A stretch of DNA of 64,000 bases from Antedon mediterranea. Lineage: Eukaryota > Echinodermata > Crinoidea > Comatulida > Antedonidae. Under the pieces are notes generated by a model. That model saw nothing but the letters and a program-made list of their open reading frames with translations. It had not been told where the DNA came from and searched no databases. This document shows positions 35,665-64,000 of this stretch, piece by piece (the stretch's first letter is position 1; every line of letters starts with the position of its first letter). The DNA lies in assembly GCF_964355755.1 (NCBI RefSeq), contig NC_092672.1, forward strand, positions 28,950,501 to 29,014,500, read 5' to 3'. Made by a program: the position numbers and the translations under genes.

Positions 35665-36381
35665 TCCGGCCGTATGTAGGTTTTATACAAATTCAAGGAA
35701 GGTATTTTTGTGGCCACTGATTGGTGGTTTGCCTCACTTCAAAACGTGGCTCTATTTACTAAGGAGTTGTGAATTTATTATCGCTACAAAATAAAATACA
35801 AAAACAAAAAAGGCATTAATATGAATTTGTTATGGTGCATTGGCCACCAGAAAGTGCATTCCTGTGCCCTCATGTTTGAAGGAATGATGCCTGTTTAGTT
35901 GTATACAATTTTACTTATTCTCGCATTTGTTATTTTGTACATTGCGGCCAATAACATAAACTTTGAAAGATAGTTGTCACAACATGAAATGGCACTATTG
36001 AAAATGGATGGACGATTCAAAATCAAATTCACAATTAAATTAAGGAATGGATATTTTGCCATAATTAAAAAGAATAATGCTGTATAGGGTATGTAAATAT
36101 TTTGTGTTCATGGTTACGATAAATTTTTAAAACATTGTTTGCAAAATATACTAAAATTTATTCTGCGTCAAAAGTGATAAATTATTGTTCAAATTGAATT
36201 TCTAAATCTGTGTTGTATTGTAACACTTCCAATACAATCTTTGTAAAAAGTTTCTGTAAATGCTGCAGCATAGACCAGAAAAACCTTAGTGTACCACATT
36301 TTATTTGTCGAAAAATGTAGTATATTTGTAATTTGTAGCGATGTTATCATCATGGCAGTATGTGAATATTATATTTTGTCA

Positions 36382-36387
36382 AATAAA
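36382..36387 (+). terminator. Candidate poly(A) signal, POM121-like gene
   Basis: AATAAA about 0.7 kb after the stop. An earlier AATAAA at 35790-35795 is an alternative, so the 3' UTR could be short or long. Confidence 0.5.
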
Positions 36388-36433
36388 AGTAAATGGAGCA
36401 GCATGTTATAGTATTTGTAATAATTTCAATAAT

Positions 36434-36812
36434 TTTAAGGATATATTTGTCTCCCTGAAAATAATACTTTAGTTATTCACTTTGACCAAAAATTGAATTT
36501 GAAAAACAAAATTGAAAGGGGATTTTGGTTTGAAATCATTTTGTTTTTTGAGTTTTTTTTTAAGGAATATAACTTTATTTAAAGTTTTATTGTCCCTATT
36601 ATAAAAGATAAAAAGTTATTCACTTCCATAGAAAAAAAAATGTAACCAAAATCCATTGACTTCCAGTCAATTTGTCTTTTTTCTGATTTTTTTTTCAGGT
36701 AAATAATTTTGTTTTAATCCAATTTTGGTCAAAGTGAATAACTTCATGACATCAAATAACATATTCAAGAAAAATTTGAAAACAAATATTTGTTCAGACA
36801 ATATATCTTTAA
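36434..36812. mobile_element. MITE between convergent genes
   Basis: TTAAGGATATATTTGTCTCCC on the left and GACAATATATCTTTAA on the right; TTAAAGATGTATTGTCC family, diverged. It fills the tail-to-tail gap between the POM121-like gene and the minus-strand gene. Confidence 0.6.
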
Positions 36813-36884
36813 AACTACAGTACAGTTTAACAAAGTATGGTATATGAAAAATACACCTCTACAAGCCAGATTGTTAGGAAATAG

Positions 36885-36890
36885 TTTATT
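36885..36890 (-). terminator. Candidate poly(A) signal, minus-strand gene
   Basis: TTTATT on the plus strand (AATAAA on minus), about 150 bp past the stop at 37042. Confidence 0.45.
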
Positions 36891-37041
36891 AAAATAATCT
36901 TATTATTAGTATTAATATCTTTTGCACAAATGATTTTTACAAATATAAATTGTAAAACTAATGCTATTATTATTTTTTTAAATACACTTTGCTTTTGCTG
37001 ATTAAAGGTTATCTTCAATTTCATCATTATAAAATATTTTC

Positions 37042-39811
37042 TTAGGTTTGTTTGTTAGTGGAAGATTTCTCCGAGTTATCTAAATTGTTTTCCATAATTT
37101 CACAAAACTTTTTAAAATTATTTTCTTCTAATTCTGTCATGATTTTGTTGAGTGCATATATTTCTAGCCTTTGTCGTTGTTTCTTTTGCAATTCTTTCTC
37201 TTTAAGATATTGTTTCTCTGTCCTTTTTGCTTCCTCTTTTTTAGCAAGTTCTTTTCTCCTCGCCTTGCTTTCAATTTGTGAGAGACGTTCCTTTACCGTT
37301 CTTTGACTCTGTAATAACGAAAACAAAATTTTAAAAACATAAATAAATTTTGGTAAAACATAAAAACCACCATTAAAAGCATTAAAAAACGTAATATTGA
37401 AAAATGTAACATATTGTCCCTTTGAATTTTTTTATAATTTTTTCAAATAGGAAATTTTAATGCTGCATAAATAGATATTTACAAAATTGGATTGGAAAAA
37501 AAAAATATTTACCTGATAGAACCATAATTTAAGGAAATTATAAATTATAGTTATATATTATAATTAAACTGGAAGCTAATTTAACAGTTGATTTGGTCAT
37601 TTTTTATAAGTAAAATCATAATTTTTCATTGTGGTTTTATTGTGGTATTCCTTTCAGATTCAATCGAAAAAACCAAGGACAGTACAAATGTACAACAATA
37701 AAATAAGTGAATAACATTAAACTAAAAAAATGACCTACTTCCTAATGCCTCCGTCCTCTTAAAGATGTATTGTCCCTTGAAACACAAAAAAATGAAGGTC
37801 AAAATATTCTAAATTTAAAGTGGCCATATCAAAGTAATATTAAAGTTATTCACTTTAAGTCGAAAATTTGAGCCAAAAACAACAAGTTTACATAATTAAC
37901 AGGTAAATTAGCTTGAATACATTTCATCTGGAAAATCGTCACGAGCGAAAGTAAACAAAGATTTCAAACCATGAGTACGCATTATGCATATGCTAAATTA
38001 GGATTGTTTACAACTCGTCACGGTTAAGAAGGTATTTTCACACAGATCATGAGGAAGTTTTATGATTATGCATACAGAGTAGCGAAACAAGCGCGTTTCA
38101 TTATGAGATATGTTTTGATCGAAAACTTTGACTGGAAGTCAAAGTTATTTTTTTAACAAAAAAACGTCTGTATTTCAGTAAAATTTTTTTTTTTTAGAAA
38201 AAATTTTTGGTGATAGTTACTATTATGATACTTCAAAATGACCCACCTTTTTTCGAAATCTATTATTTTTTATTTTTTGGGAATTAGTCAAAGGGACAAT
38301 ACATCTTTAAATATAACTGCCTAAAGGCGCGGTGCAAAAACATAAAGAAAAAATATAGTATTGATATTAATGATAATGATTTGCTTACCCGAATATCATT
38401 CATAGAAAGAACATATTCCACTTTCTTAAGCTGTTCAATTGTTGGTGTACAAGGAGGAGCACATGGCAACATCATCCCACAGTCTTTGATAACACCAGAT
38501 TGCTTATCAGACAAGTACACCCTTCTCACCTTCTCATCCCCCTCCAGAACTGGCGCTTTGGTGTATATAGTGGAAGCTCTTTGGAAGACATCAGAACACA
38601 AGGATGTCTCTGATGAACTGATGGATTTAGTGGTTGAACTTGTTCTGGAGATGGAAGCACCATCTTCAGACAACTCTCGTCTCGTTTTTGTTTGTTTTGG
38701 GACTGCCTCAATTTGTAAAACAGAATTTTTAGATAGTGCATTGTAAGAACTAATTACAACTTGATTATTCTGTATTTTTAACTTCCCTTTTTTACTGACA
38801 TCTTTTCTAGTTGTACACCGTGACTTCCTGCCATTGGTTTTACGACTTTTTGGCTTCTTCTTTGACGAATACTTGGCTGATCGACTTGTTAACTTGACTT
38901 GATTTGAATCTAAAAATAGAAAAAAATATATATATTTTTTTATGAAGTCTGCATAAACCACTTAAAGAACATTTCTGAAATTCTAAAAATAATTAATAAA
39001 AACAAGTCAACATATTCATATATTTACATAAATTTGTTTTTATTAATTACAGTTTAATAGAATCCGGCCTTTAGGACACTTCAAGAGGCAATAATATAAT
39101 ACATATGTTTTCACACTAAAACTAACTCTTATATGGGAGACAATCCTATTATTAAGGGGACACTTAGATAATCATGTTGGATCTTGAAGGCGTCCCCTTA
39201 ATAGAGGTTATACTGTAGTTAATAATGTAATCATTGTATTTTTTAAATGTCCAATAACAGTGATAATACAAACCTTTGGAAGTTGTACAACCAGTTTTTG
39301 TATCAAAGTTCAACGTCCTATTGTCGACCTCATCAAATAAATGTTCATAATATAGTGAGGTATATGATTGCACTGGCGATGGTTTGTCTGCTTTTTTGTC
39401 ATCTTTCAGCTTTGATCCACAAGCAGTTTTATCTGTCTCAAGTACTCTAAAGTTTGAAAAGGAGCTTGCTTGTATTTTATAATCGGATTCAATCAAGCTG
39501 GAATGTGGAGACATATTATCCAAAATTGCGGAATTTTTTCTAGAATTTGATGCCGATAATTGTATATTGCGATGCGATTGCTGCCATGAGATATGTGGTA
39601 ATGAAATGCCGTGCGGAAGAGGACGTATCACGGTTGGAATTACATTGTTTCTATTTTGTTTAGCATTTAGCTCGTATGTCGTAGCAGGTTGACATACTCT
39701 TGGTGCCAGCCCGCTACCTCTTATTGTAAACATTGACGTCAATAGGGGTGAAGTTGTACCCATGCATATACCTTTGGTATATCCTAATATTCCAACAGTT
39801 GCACCGCTCAT
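37042..39811 (-). CDS. Unrecognised basic, coiled-coil-tailed protein, 3 exons
   Basis: Three exons read on the minus strand: 39811-39274, 38909-38389 and 37308-37042. They give 441 residues with GT-AG introns and an unbroken frame. The start MSGATVGILGYTKG is the first ATG of its exon. Residues 1-180 are Ser/Asn-rich without a domain. The middle begins with a basic block (KKKPKSRKTNGRKSR...SKKGKLK), then a Ser-rich stretch and LPCAPPCTPTIEQLKKVEYVL. The last exon is a charged helix, probably a coiled coil (ERLSQIESKARRKELAKKEE), followed by IYALNKIMTELEENNFKKFC. There is no signal peptide or membrane span. I do not recognise the family; the charged C-terminal helix resembles centrosome or cilium proteins only in style. 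It converges on the POM121-like gene and diverges from NIP7, probably sharing a promoter region with the latter. Confidence 0.75.
37759..38310. mobile_element. MITE in intron 2 of the minus-strand gene
   Basis: 552 bp; TTAAAGATGTATTGTCCC on the left and GGGACAATACATCTTTAA on the right match exactly. Longer than the 354-bp copy at 8426, so it has an internal insertion or is a different subfamily. Confidence 0.75.
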
Positions 39812-40631
39812 GATTTTTCTAAATGTCTCTTTAAAATTATAAATATAAAACAAAAATGTATGCACAAAATTGGTAATCTAACACAATTTTTTTCCAATAT
39901 TAAGTAAGTATAAATGAAATTATTTCCATATAACAAAACAAGGCTACTTCAAAGTAGTATTATGTAGAACATCAACTTTGTAGAGTAGACCATTCATCTA
40001 ACATCTGACCGTACACAAACAGGAAGAAGTCCACTCATTCACTGGATAATCCCCGTCAGCCAGCTCAGCAGCTGAGTTGAGTATCTGTTTTAACCAAATA
40101 CAAAGCAGTTTGGTGTACTTCTCACGCCTTTTAAAACCAGTACAGAACATTATCTATTAATATAATTGTTTAAGCATTGATCTGTACACTTTATACATCT
40201 TAATTTACTTCGCAAAGAATGATATTTTCTAAATACGTACGAGTACACTCCTCTTCCTCTCTGTACTATGTAAAAACCAGATCAGAGAGCACGTCGAGTT
40301 TGTTTACATACTACAGTATCTACGGAAACATGAATATTCATAAGCAGTGGTTTGCCACGCCTCTTTTGGTATATAAGTTTATATTTGTATAATTATTAAA
40401 CCGCGATTTTATTATTAGAAACATAATTAACGTAGTAGTAACAGATATATAAATGTTATTTTATATTAATATTACTTTGTATTATATTACAATTTAGTTA
40501 TTAATCAATACAGTAGGCCTAGTACTAGTGCAGTAAGATTGTTCAGCTAAAAAAGGTCATTACAGGGTCATCAGTGCACAAACGTACATGTGCTTGTTTT
40601 TTTTAGAAGATCCAAACAAAATAAAAACGAA
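39812..40631. promoter_or_regulatory. Head-to-head intergenic region, minus-strand gene / NIP7
   Basis: About 820 bp separate the two divergent start codons. Both genes must start transcription here or in introns just outside, so a shared bidirectional promoter is likely. I see no clear TATA box and cannot place start sites. One GTAGGCCTAG motif occurs near 40513. Confidence 0.4.
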
Positions 40632-42967
40632 ATGAGGCCTTTAACAGAAGAAGAGACAAAGATATTCTTTGAAAAATTATCAAAATAGTACGTAAATATT
40701 ATTTCTTATATTACTATTACTTATAGTTCAAGTAGAGGACATACACAGCCTAGTTACTAGTAAACTAGCTAGCTAGCTAGGAGTCGGACCGGAATAGTAG
40801 ACTAAACCGACGTCGTTAGTGACATACCGGACAGATGCGGGAATGCAGTGAGTGAGTGCCAGTGGTCCGGAACAAGCAAGTTCATTAGCTAGCTAGGCCT
40901 AGCTAAATAGACAGCATAAAAAGCTAAGCTGCACTTATTTTATTTTAGTAAGTTTGTAGGCCTATATTTTCTATGTAATTAAGATAAAATGTATTGAAAT
41001 GAAACTTAATAATAAAATAAAAATTATAATATGAAATCGATTTAATTTAGTTTTTATAAATTATATTTTTATAGAGGTTTTATTATTTATTAATATTCAA
41101 TAATATTATTCAGGTTACAAAACAAAACAAAGTCTACAAACAAATGCAAATACAAACATAGGGTCTACACACATTATGATTTATATTGTAAAACCATTTT
41201 TTATTTTAAAAAAAACCACAAATTTTAATAATGCATTTAGTTAGTGTCAATAACATCATCTTGGATAAATCGCCAGGTCTCTAAATAAAACTGTTTTCAA
41301 ATATTTTACCAGTATTGGAGAAAACATCAAGATGTTAATAGATCGGCCTGACGGTACATACTGCTTTCGTTTCCATAAGGACAGAGTTTATTACGTAAGG
41401 TAGGTTTGTAAGTTATGGTCACATTTTGGAGAACAGTTGTCGACCGCAGCGCATCACAATTTCACAACCATAAAATCTGAAGATAACTTACCTAAAAAAA
41501 TTCCTCTTGGCAAACTGGCCTCATGAGATATTTTATTAAATTCCAAACAAATTATCAAACTCATATTATGAACAACTCATTCAGGAAAATTTGAACCCAT
41601 GACCTTGTGATTAGTGAAGCATAACCACCTAACTGCATCGTGGGAATATATTTGATACTTATGTAACTTTTTTTCTTATTTCATTCAGTGAACTGATCAT
41701 GAAAAGAGCAGCTAACATTGCTAGAGAACACCTGATGAGTTTTGGAACCTGTTTTGGAAAATTTACAAAAACATTGAAGTTTAGGTTACATGTGACAGCA
41801 TTAGATTTTCTTGCACCATATGCTAAGGTACTTACAGAAGTTTGTTAAAGTCTTGATCCAAGGAGATTAGGAAGGGATTTTATGCAGATTTTTAATCAAC
41901 TGAGTGGCAAACGTCTCATTATACATAAACAAAAATCACATAGGGGCGGGGGCGGAGAAAGAGGTAATCACATGGCCATACAAAGTATTTTTTTTCTTTA
42001 CAGTTTAAAGTGTGGGTAAAACCTGGCTCTGAGCAGTCATTTCTGTATGGTAATCATATATTAAAGAGCGGTCTAGGTAGAATCACAGAGAACACATCCA
42101 AATATCAAGGCGTCATTGTCTATTCAATGTCAGATATTCCTCTGGTATGTACTTTCTTTTCATTTGTTATTTTGGTATTAATATTAACAAATAAAAATAA
42201 TAACGTCGTCTTTCACAATATAATTTAGATCATAAAAATACCACAGTAAACTCCCCGAAATCTTTTCCAAAAAAGCTTTTTTTAAAAATGAATCAATTGA
42301 TTGATTGAATGTTCAAACTCATTGATATTGAATGCTTATTTTCATTGATTGAATACTCAAACTCATTGATTGAATACTCAAACTCATAAATTGAATACTC
42401 AAACTCATTGATTGAATACTCAAACTCATTGATTGACTACTCAAACTCATTGATTGAATACTTAAACTCATTGATTGACTACTCAAACTCATTGATTGAA
42501 TACTCAAACTCATTGATTGAATACTCAAGCTCATTGATTGAATACTCAAACTTATTGATTGAATACTCAAACTCATTGATTGAATACTCAAACTCATTGA
42601 TTGAATACTCAAACTCATTGATTGAATACTCATACTCATTGATTGACTACTCAAACTCATTGATTGAATATTTTAACTGACATTGATTGAATATTTAAAA
42701 TCATTGATTGAATACTCAAACTCATTGATTGGATACTCAAACTCATTGATTGAATACTCAAACTCATTGATTGAATATTTTAACTGACATTGATTGAATA
42801 TTTAAAATCATTGATTGAATACATTTTGATTAATTTATACATTACAGGGATTTGGCGTAGCAGCAAAGTCAACTCAAGAATGCAGACACACCGATCCGAT
42901 ATCCATTGTCGTTTTTCATCAAGCTGATATTGGCGAATATTTAAGAAATGAAGACACATTAACTTGA
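40632..42967 (+). CDS. NIP7: 60S ribosome biogenesis factor NIP7, 5 exons
   Basis: Conserved nucleolar protein needed for pre-rRNA processing and 60S subunit maturation. Exons 40632-40687, 41313-41399, 41689-41827, 42004-42144 and 42848-42967 join in frame to 180 residues, the usual length of animal NIP7. The sequence is immediately recognisable: [19 protein letters not shown], then [84 protein letters not shown] and the C-terminal [18 protein letters not shown]. The C-terminal half is the RNA-binding PUA domain. All introns are GT-AG. Intron 4 is filled by a minisatellite. The stop is TGA, with AATAAA at 42980 and 43014. Confidence 0.97.
42300..42830. repeat. Minisatellite, 21-bp unit, in NIP7 intron 4
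   Basis: More than 20 copies of TTGATTGAATACTCAAACTCA, with a few units altered (GACTAC, AATATTTTAACTGACA). The 21-nt period keeps all frames open on both strands and generates spurious repetitive frames. Copies are contiguous without spacers, so it is not a CRISPR-like array. Confidence 0.92.
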
Positions 42968-42984
42968 ACACAATCGATTAATAA

Positions 42985-43540
42985 ACTATCTATAAATAGA
43001 AAATCTTTCTATAAATAAAGTTAAAGCTTGTTTAATAAAACTTTCTATAAATAGAATGTATTAATCAAACTTTCTATAAATAGAATTTATTAATCAAACT
43101 TTCTATAAATAGAATTTATTAATCAAACTTTCTATAAATAGAATTTATTAATCAAACTTTCTATAAATAGAATTTATTATTCAAACTTTCTATAAATAGA
43201 ATTTATTAATCAAACTTTCTATAAATAGAATTTAAGCTTTTTTGATCAAACTTTCTATAAATAGATTCTATTAATCAAACTTTCTATAAATAGAATGCTT
43301 TTTTGATCAAACTTTCTATATATAGATTTTATTATATAAACTTTCTATAAATAGAATGTAAGCGTGTTTAATCAAACTTTCTATAAAAAATATAGAATTT
43401 AAGTTTGATCATAAATATTAATTTTAACTTGTTTGGTCAAACTTTCTATAAATAGAATAATTTAAGCTTGTTTATAGTCAAACTTTCTATAAATAGAATG
43501 TATTAATCAAAATTTCTATTAATAGAATTTAAGTTGGTTT
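42985..43540. repeat. Minisatellite with CTATAAATAG in each unit
   Basis: About 16 units of roughly 29 bp, ATCAAACTTTCTATAAATAGAATTTATTA, of variable length, starting 20 bp after the NIP7 stop. At least a dozen contain exactly CTATAAATAG, which fits the MEF2 consensus YTAWWWWTAR. Variants CTATATATAG and CTATTAATAG also fit. It probably lies in or just past the NIP7 3' UTR. Confidence 0.9.
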
Positions 43541-43559
43541 TTTTTTATAAAACTTTAAA

Positions 43560-44090
43560 TAAATGTTCATGTTGGGGGTTTATTTCGATCAAAAAGTCTC
43601 CAATGGCAAACTTCAGTGGTGTTAGGAATTGGGGAAGCCTCGCTTCATGTTTTGTGTCGGAATCATTAATAATGATTTCCATCAAGGGGGAGGTGGGCTG
43701 GCTTTGTTGTCTTACCCAAGCCTATCTCAAGTTTACTATGGAAAGTAATGAATAAAGTTCAGATGACAAATGGACGTCACAATACTTATGTTGAATGTTC
43801 CACCAATGATGAACAGAAGAAATTCATGTCTAGCGCCCTCTATTATTTTTCGAAAAACATTAAATGATAATGTTCGTACTTATTTTTTGTCGTGTCTTTT
43901 TTAGCCCATTTTGTAAACTCAATGAACTAAATATTATAGCACCGCAAATAAAGTTTTATGCGTACTTTTCAATTGTTATCGTTTACCGTAACCATAGAGA
44001 TAACGGTGCGAGAATATGAATCCGAATAGTCAGCTAACAACAAAGTCCGAGCAACAACAAAGCGGAACGCAACTTACTGCTTTGATCAAA
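43560..44090. other. Intergenic, no gene supported
   Basis: A 73-codon open frame at 43534-43755 has no family resemblance and begins in the minisatellite edge. Nothing else is seen. Confidence 0.35.
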
Positions 44091-44104
44091 CACTGATCCC
44101 CAGT

Positions 44105-44276
44105 AAAGCGTGGTTCCCACTAGCGACGCAACGCAAGGACGTAACGCAAAGCAAGTGAATTGACCAATCACAAGCAATGGCTTATTCGCTTGTGATTGCT
44201 AACTTCGCTTGTCATTGGTTAAAACGCTTGCGTTGCGTTTACGTCCTTGCGTTACGTTCTAGTGGGAACCAAACTT
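44105..44276. mobile_element. Palindromic MITE with GGTTCCCACTAG ends, copy 1
   Basis: Left AGCGTGGTTCCCACTAGCGA and right GTTCTAGTGGGAACCAAACTT. Interior repeats of CGCAACGCAAGGACG on the left and CTTGCGTTACG on the right form a near-complete palindrome of about 170 bp. Confidence 0.7.
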
Positions 44277-44540
44277 AAAGCTTGGTTCCCAATTGCGACG
44301 CAACCTACGCAGCGTAAGAAAATCAATGCCCTTACAATAAAGCGTGGTTCCCACTAGAACGCAACGCAACAACGTATTGACGCAAAGTGCTGTATTGCGT
44401 AATCACAAGTGGGAACCGATGACGCAACAATGCTGCAAAAATCGCAGGTTTGATTTGACGCAGGCTGGGGAAAACACAATAATTATTGCAAGAACATTTC
44501 CTTACGTTGCGTAGTATCTAGTGGGAACCACGCTTTAGCT
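44277..44540. mobile_element. Related palindromic MITE, nested copies
   Basis: Starts TAAAGCTTGGTTCCCAATTG. A second left end, AAAGCGTGGTTCCCACTAGA, sits at about 44339, and the shared right end CTAGTGGGAACCACGCTTTA finishes at about 44538. This suggests one element inserted beside or into another. Confidence 0.6.
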
Positions 44541-44544
44541 TCCC

Positions 44545-46250
44545 AGGTCCTCTTGCTTGCGTTCCGTTTACGACGCCCCAGAATTTGTCGTATTCGAATG
44601 GGAACTTTCGTTGTGCTCAACACTAACGTCATTCGAAATTCGAATATAAACGTTGACAACGCAAGCTTTTTCGTTAAGAACAATCTCAACGCTCAAAATA
44701 TTCCGTTATGATAAGTAGGCCAACTCAAGGGAAAAACTGTACTCAAAGGTAAAAGTCCCACTCGAATGCATACGACAATTGCGTCGCGTCATACCAAGCT
44801 TAATTTAGTGTTGTAACAGTGATCTTCTAACGATTATTATTTGTTATTTAACTGCGTTTATATATATAAATCATTTTCACTCTCGTACATTTAATTAACT
44901 TTGGTTACACATTTTTTTCATATTTCTCTAACAAAACGATGTTGGTGGTCATAAAAAAAAAACTCTTCCTCCCAGCATTGTATCTATGGCAACAACGCGA
45001 CAATATTATTGCAACCATGACTATGGTCACGCACTTCCGTTGTCCGGCCACATAAACATGTGCGCGCTTTCGCGTTTCTTTTGGAGAATCGACATGGGCG
45101 CGAACTTCAAAAATTAAACGTGAAACAGCGTACACGTGGTGTGCAGATGGCCAACTAGACTTCAACGCTATTTTCATAAAACTTGTTTATAAATCATCTC
45201 TTCATTTTATGATAGTCAATACACACATATTGCGATTTTTATGCATAGGTCCTATTTATCTAATCAATAAGGCATTGCCTATGCTTTATAATTATAAGTT
45301 ACAGTAGGCATATGATAAAAATGCAGAGGCTGTATCTTTAAATACGAATGAGACAGTTCATTGGATGCGTAGGCCTACATTTTTCTCTTTAAATTTGAAA
45401 TGTGTCCAAGCCTAGAATAATGTTGGCCCATATGACGAATTAATATTCATAATTAAAACAGGCCTATTCATACTTTTAGGAGCTACGTACAGATATAATA
45501 AAAGACATGCCTATACAAAATATTGTATTTTAGCCTATATTAGGCCTACATAAGGCTATTTATTTATTTTTTTATATTTTCATAGAAAATGAAAATCATG
45601 AAACTATATAGGCCTATAGACCTAATGCGCCGTTCACAAGCGTTAACTAATATAAATTCATATTTAAAAAGATATTATTAAAGTTATGTCTTTGTACCAT
45701 ATCTGCCTTTACTTATTAATATTACTAAGTTCCTGCTTTATGGTTCATTTTGCAAGTAGTCAATTGTTATTATGGGATGTCGTGTTTTGTGTTGAGTTAA
45801 TGCGACCGTCATCATTTCCGGGCGTATGAACATTACACAACATAAAAATGTTACACTAATTAGCAGAAATTTCACTGAAAAACAGACTGTATATATATTT
45901 TTTTATTTTCTTGTAAGTCCCTAAAACAAATATTGAGCCTTGGTATAAAAATGTAAGGCATCTCCTATATAAAATTGTATATTTTCAATTTATAAGAAAT
46001 TTAAAGTTTGTTTATGTTTTGCTAATTAAACAATTGTTGAGTACTAGATAATTCGATGTTTTATATAATTATTCCTATTGCAATTGACATTAATAAGAAT
46101 TTACAGTTTATATATTTTTTTCACCAATTTAGTTAATCGTCACAAAGGGAGGCTTCATTAGTTACTATTATGGGATACTTTTAGACAATATTATGGGATA
46201 TCCCCATGCTAATTACGTCACACTGCGCATGGTCAGTTGGTATTTTTCCA
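44545..46250. other. Intergenic, upstream of Mi-2; no gene
   Basis: AT-rich with scattered TAGGCCTA. A 90-codon minus-strand frame at 44905-45177 overlaps a GC-rich patch but has no recognisable domain. No convincing exon. Confidence 0.4.
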
Positions 46251-46261
46251 CCCTTTTGTCG

Positions 46262-46394
46262 TGGGGGGTGAGCTTTACACCGCGCCATCTTCATTTTTCT
46301 ACGGCTGGGAGTAATTGCCGTGTGTAAATTATTGTTAATTTATTTACTTGACGGTGTTAAAATATATCAGAGCCTGTACTGATATATTTATAAA
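46262..46394 (+). promoter_or_regulatory. Probable Mi-2 core promoter / 5' UTR
   Basis: A G-rich then mixed sequence directly before the start codon. GCCATCTT at 46284-46291 (AAGATGGC on the other strand) matches the YY1 core often found at transcription starts of TATA-less genes. Start site not placed. Confidence 0.4.

Positions 46395-64000
<17,606 letters not shown>

Noticed and set aside
38381-38746. 121-codon plus-strand open frame
   Set aside because: Antisense to exon 2 of the minus-strand gene, which has splice signals and continuity.
42319-42680. Repetitive open frames on both strands (SLSIQSM- and IEYSNSL-type)
   Set aside because: Produced by the 21-bp minisatellite; no splice or start evidence.
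42300-42830. CRISPR-like direct repeat array
   Set aside because: Units are contiguous with no unique spacers, and the context is a metazoan intron.
43534-43755. 73-codon plus-strand open frame after the NIP7 minisatellite
   Set aside because: Starts in repeat DNA, no recognisable motif, no upstream promoter or splice evidence.
44905-45177. 90-codon minus-strand open frame upstream of Mi-2
   Set aside because: No family resemblance, no splice partner; chance frame in a GC-rich patch.

Overview
This is animal nuclear DNA: AT-rich, intron-rich and dense in short inverted-repeat transposons. The genes have GT-AG introns and metazoan domain architectures. The NACHT-LRR gene and the recurrent TAGGCCTAG-type repeats suggest an invertebrate deuterostome, most likely an echinoderm. 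That placement is inference. I saw no tRNA or rRNA gene, CRISPR array or bacterial-type operon.

Layout. 1-9 kb is gene-poor repeat: a pair of inverted arms at 1.7-2.4 and 4.6-5.25 kb, a tandem duplication near 7.3-7.9 kb and a MITE at 8.4-8.8 kb. 9.1-10.3 kb is the 3' end of a frameshifted LINE-type retrotransposon. 10.6-17.8 kb is a NOD-like receptor (NLR) locus. It has five tandem copies of a short phase-1 exon, a transposon-like insert, and a large exon encoding a NACHT NTPase plus 59-codon leucine-rich repeat units. 17.8-28.4 kb is repeat-rich intergenic DNA: inverted arms near 18 and 24.5 kb, a hAT-like element, a satellite-like array and CCTAGG-rich stretches.

28.85-46 kb is a compact gene cluster. 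It holds a POM121-like FG nucleoporin (+, 9 coding exons, 973 aa), an unrecognised coiled-coil gene (-, 3 exons, 441 aa) and NIP7 (+, 5 exons, 180 aa). The nucleoporin and the coiled-coil gene converge. The coiled-coil gene and NIP7 are divergent, with start codons about 0.8 kb apart. From 46.4 kb to the window end lies the first part of Mi-2/CHD4 (+, 20 exons seen, about 1105 codons), cut off in the second helicase lobe just before the position of the family's AHRIGQ motif. Its introns carry many MITEs, including a PIF/Harbinger-like element, a hAT-like element and an element built of TTGCGCAA palindromes.

The housekeeping genes act in nuclear pore assembly, 60S ribosome maturation and NuRD chromatin remodelling. 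No functional link among them is visible beyond proximity. The most unusual locus is the NLR. Its upstream exon array encodes acidic-then-basic, NLS-like modules. Two of the five copies are frameshifted and one is interrupted. The NACHT exon is out of frame with its best splice acceptor, and the LRR units were recently homogenised and decay into the 3' flank. This looks like a fast-evolving immune-receptor locus or a recently disabled member of a family. All exon structures were built by eye from splice consensus, frame continuity and family knowledge; no transcript data were available.
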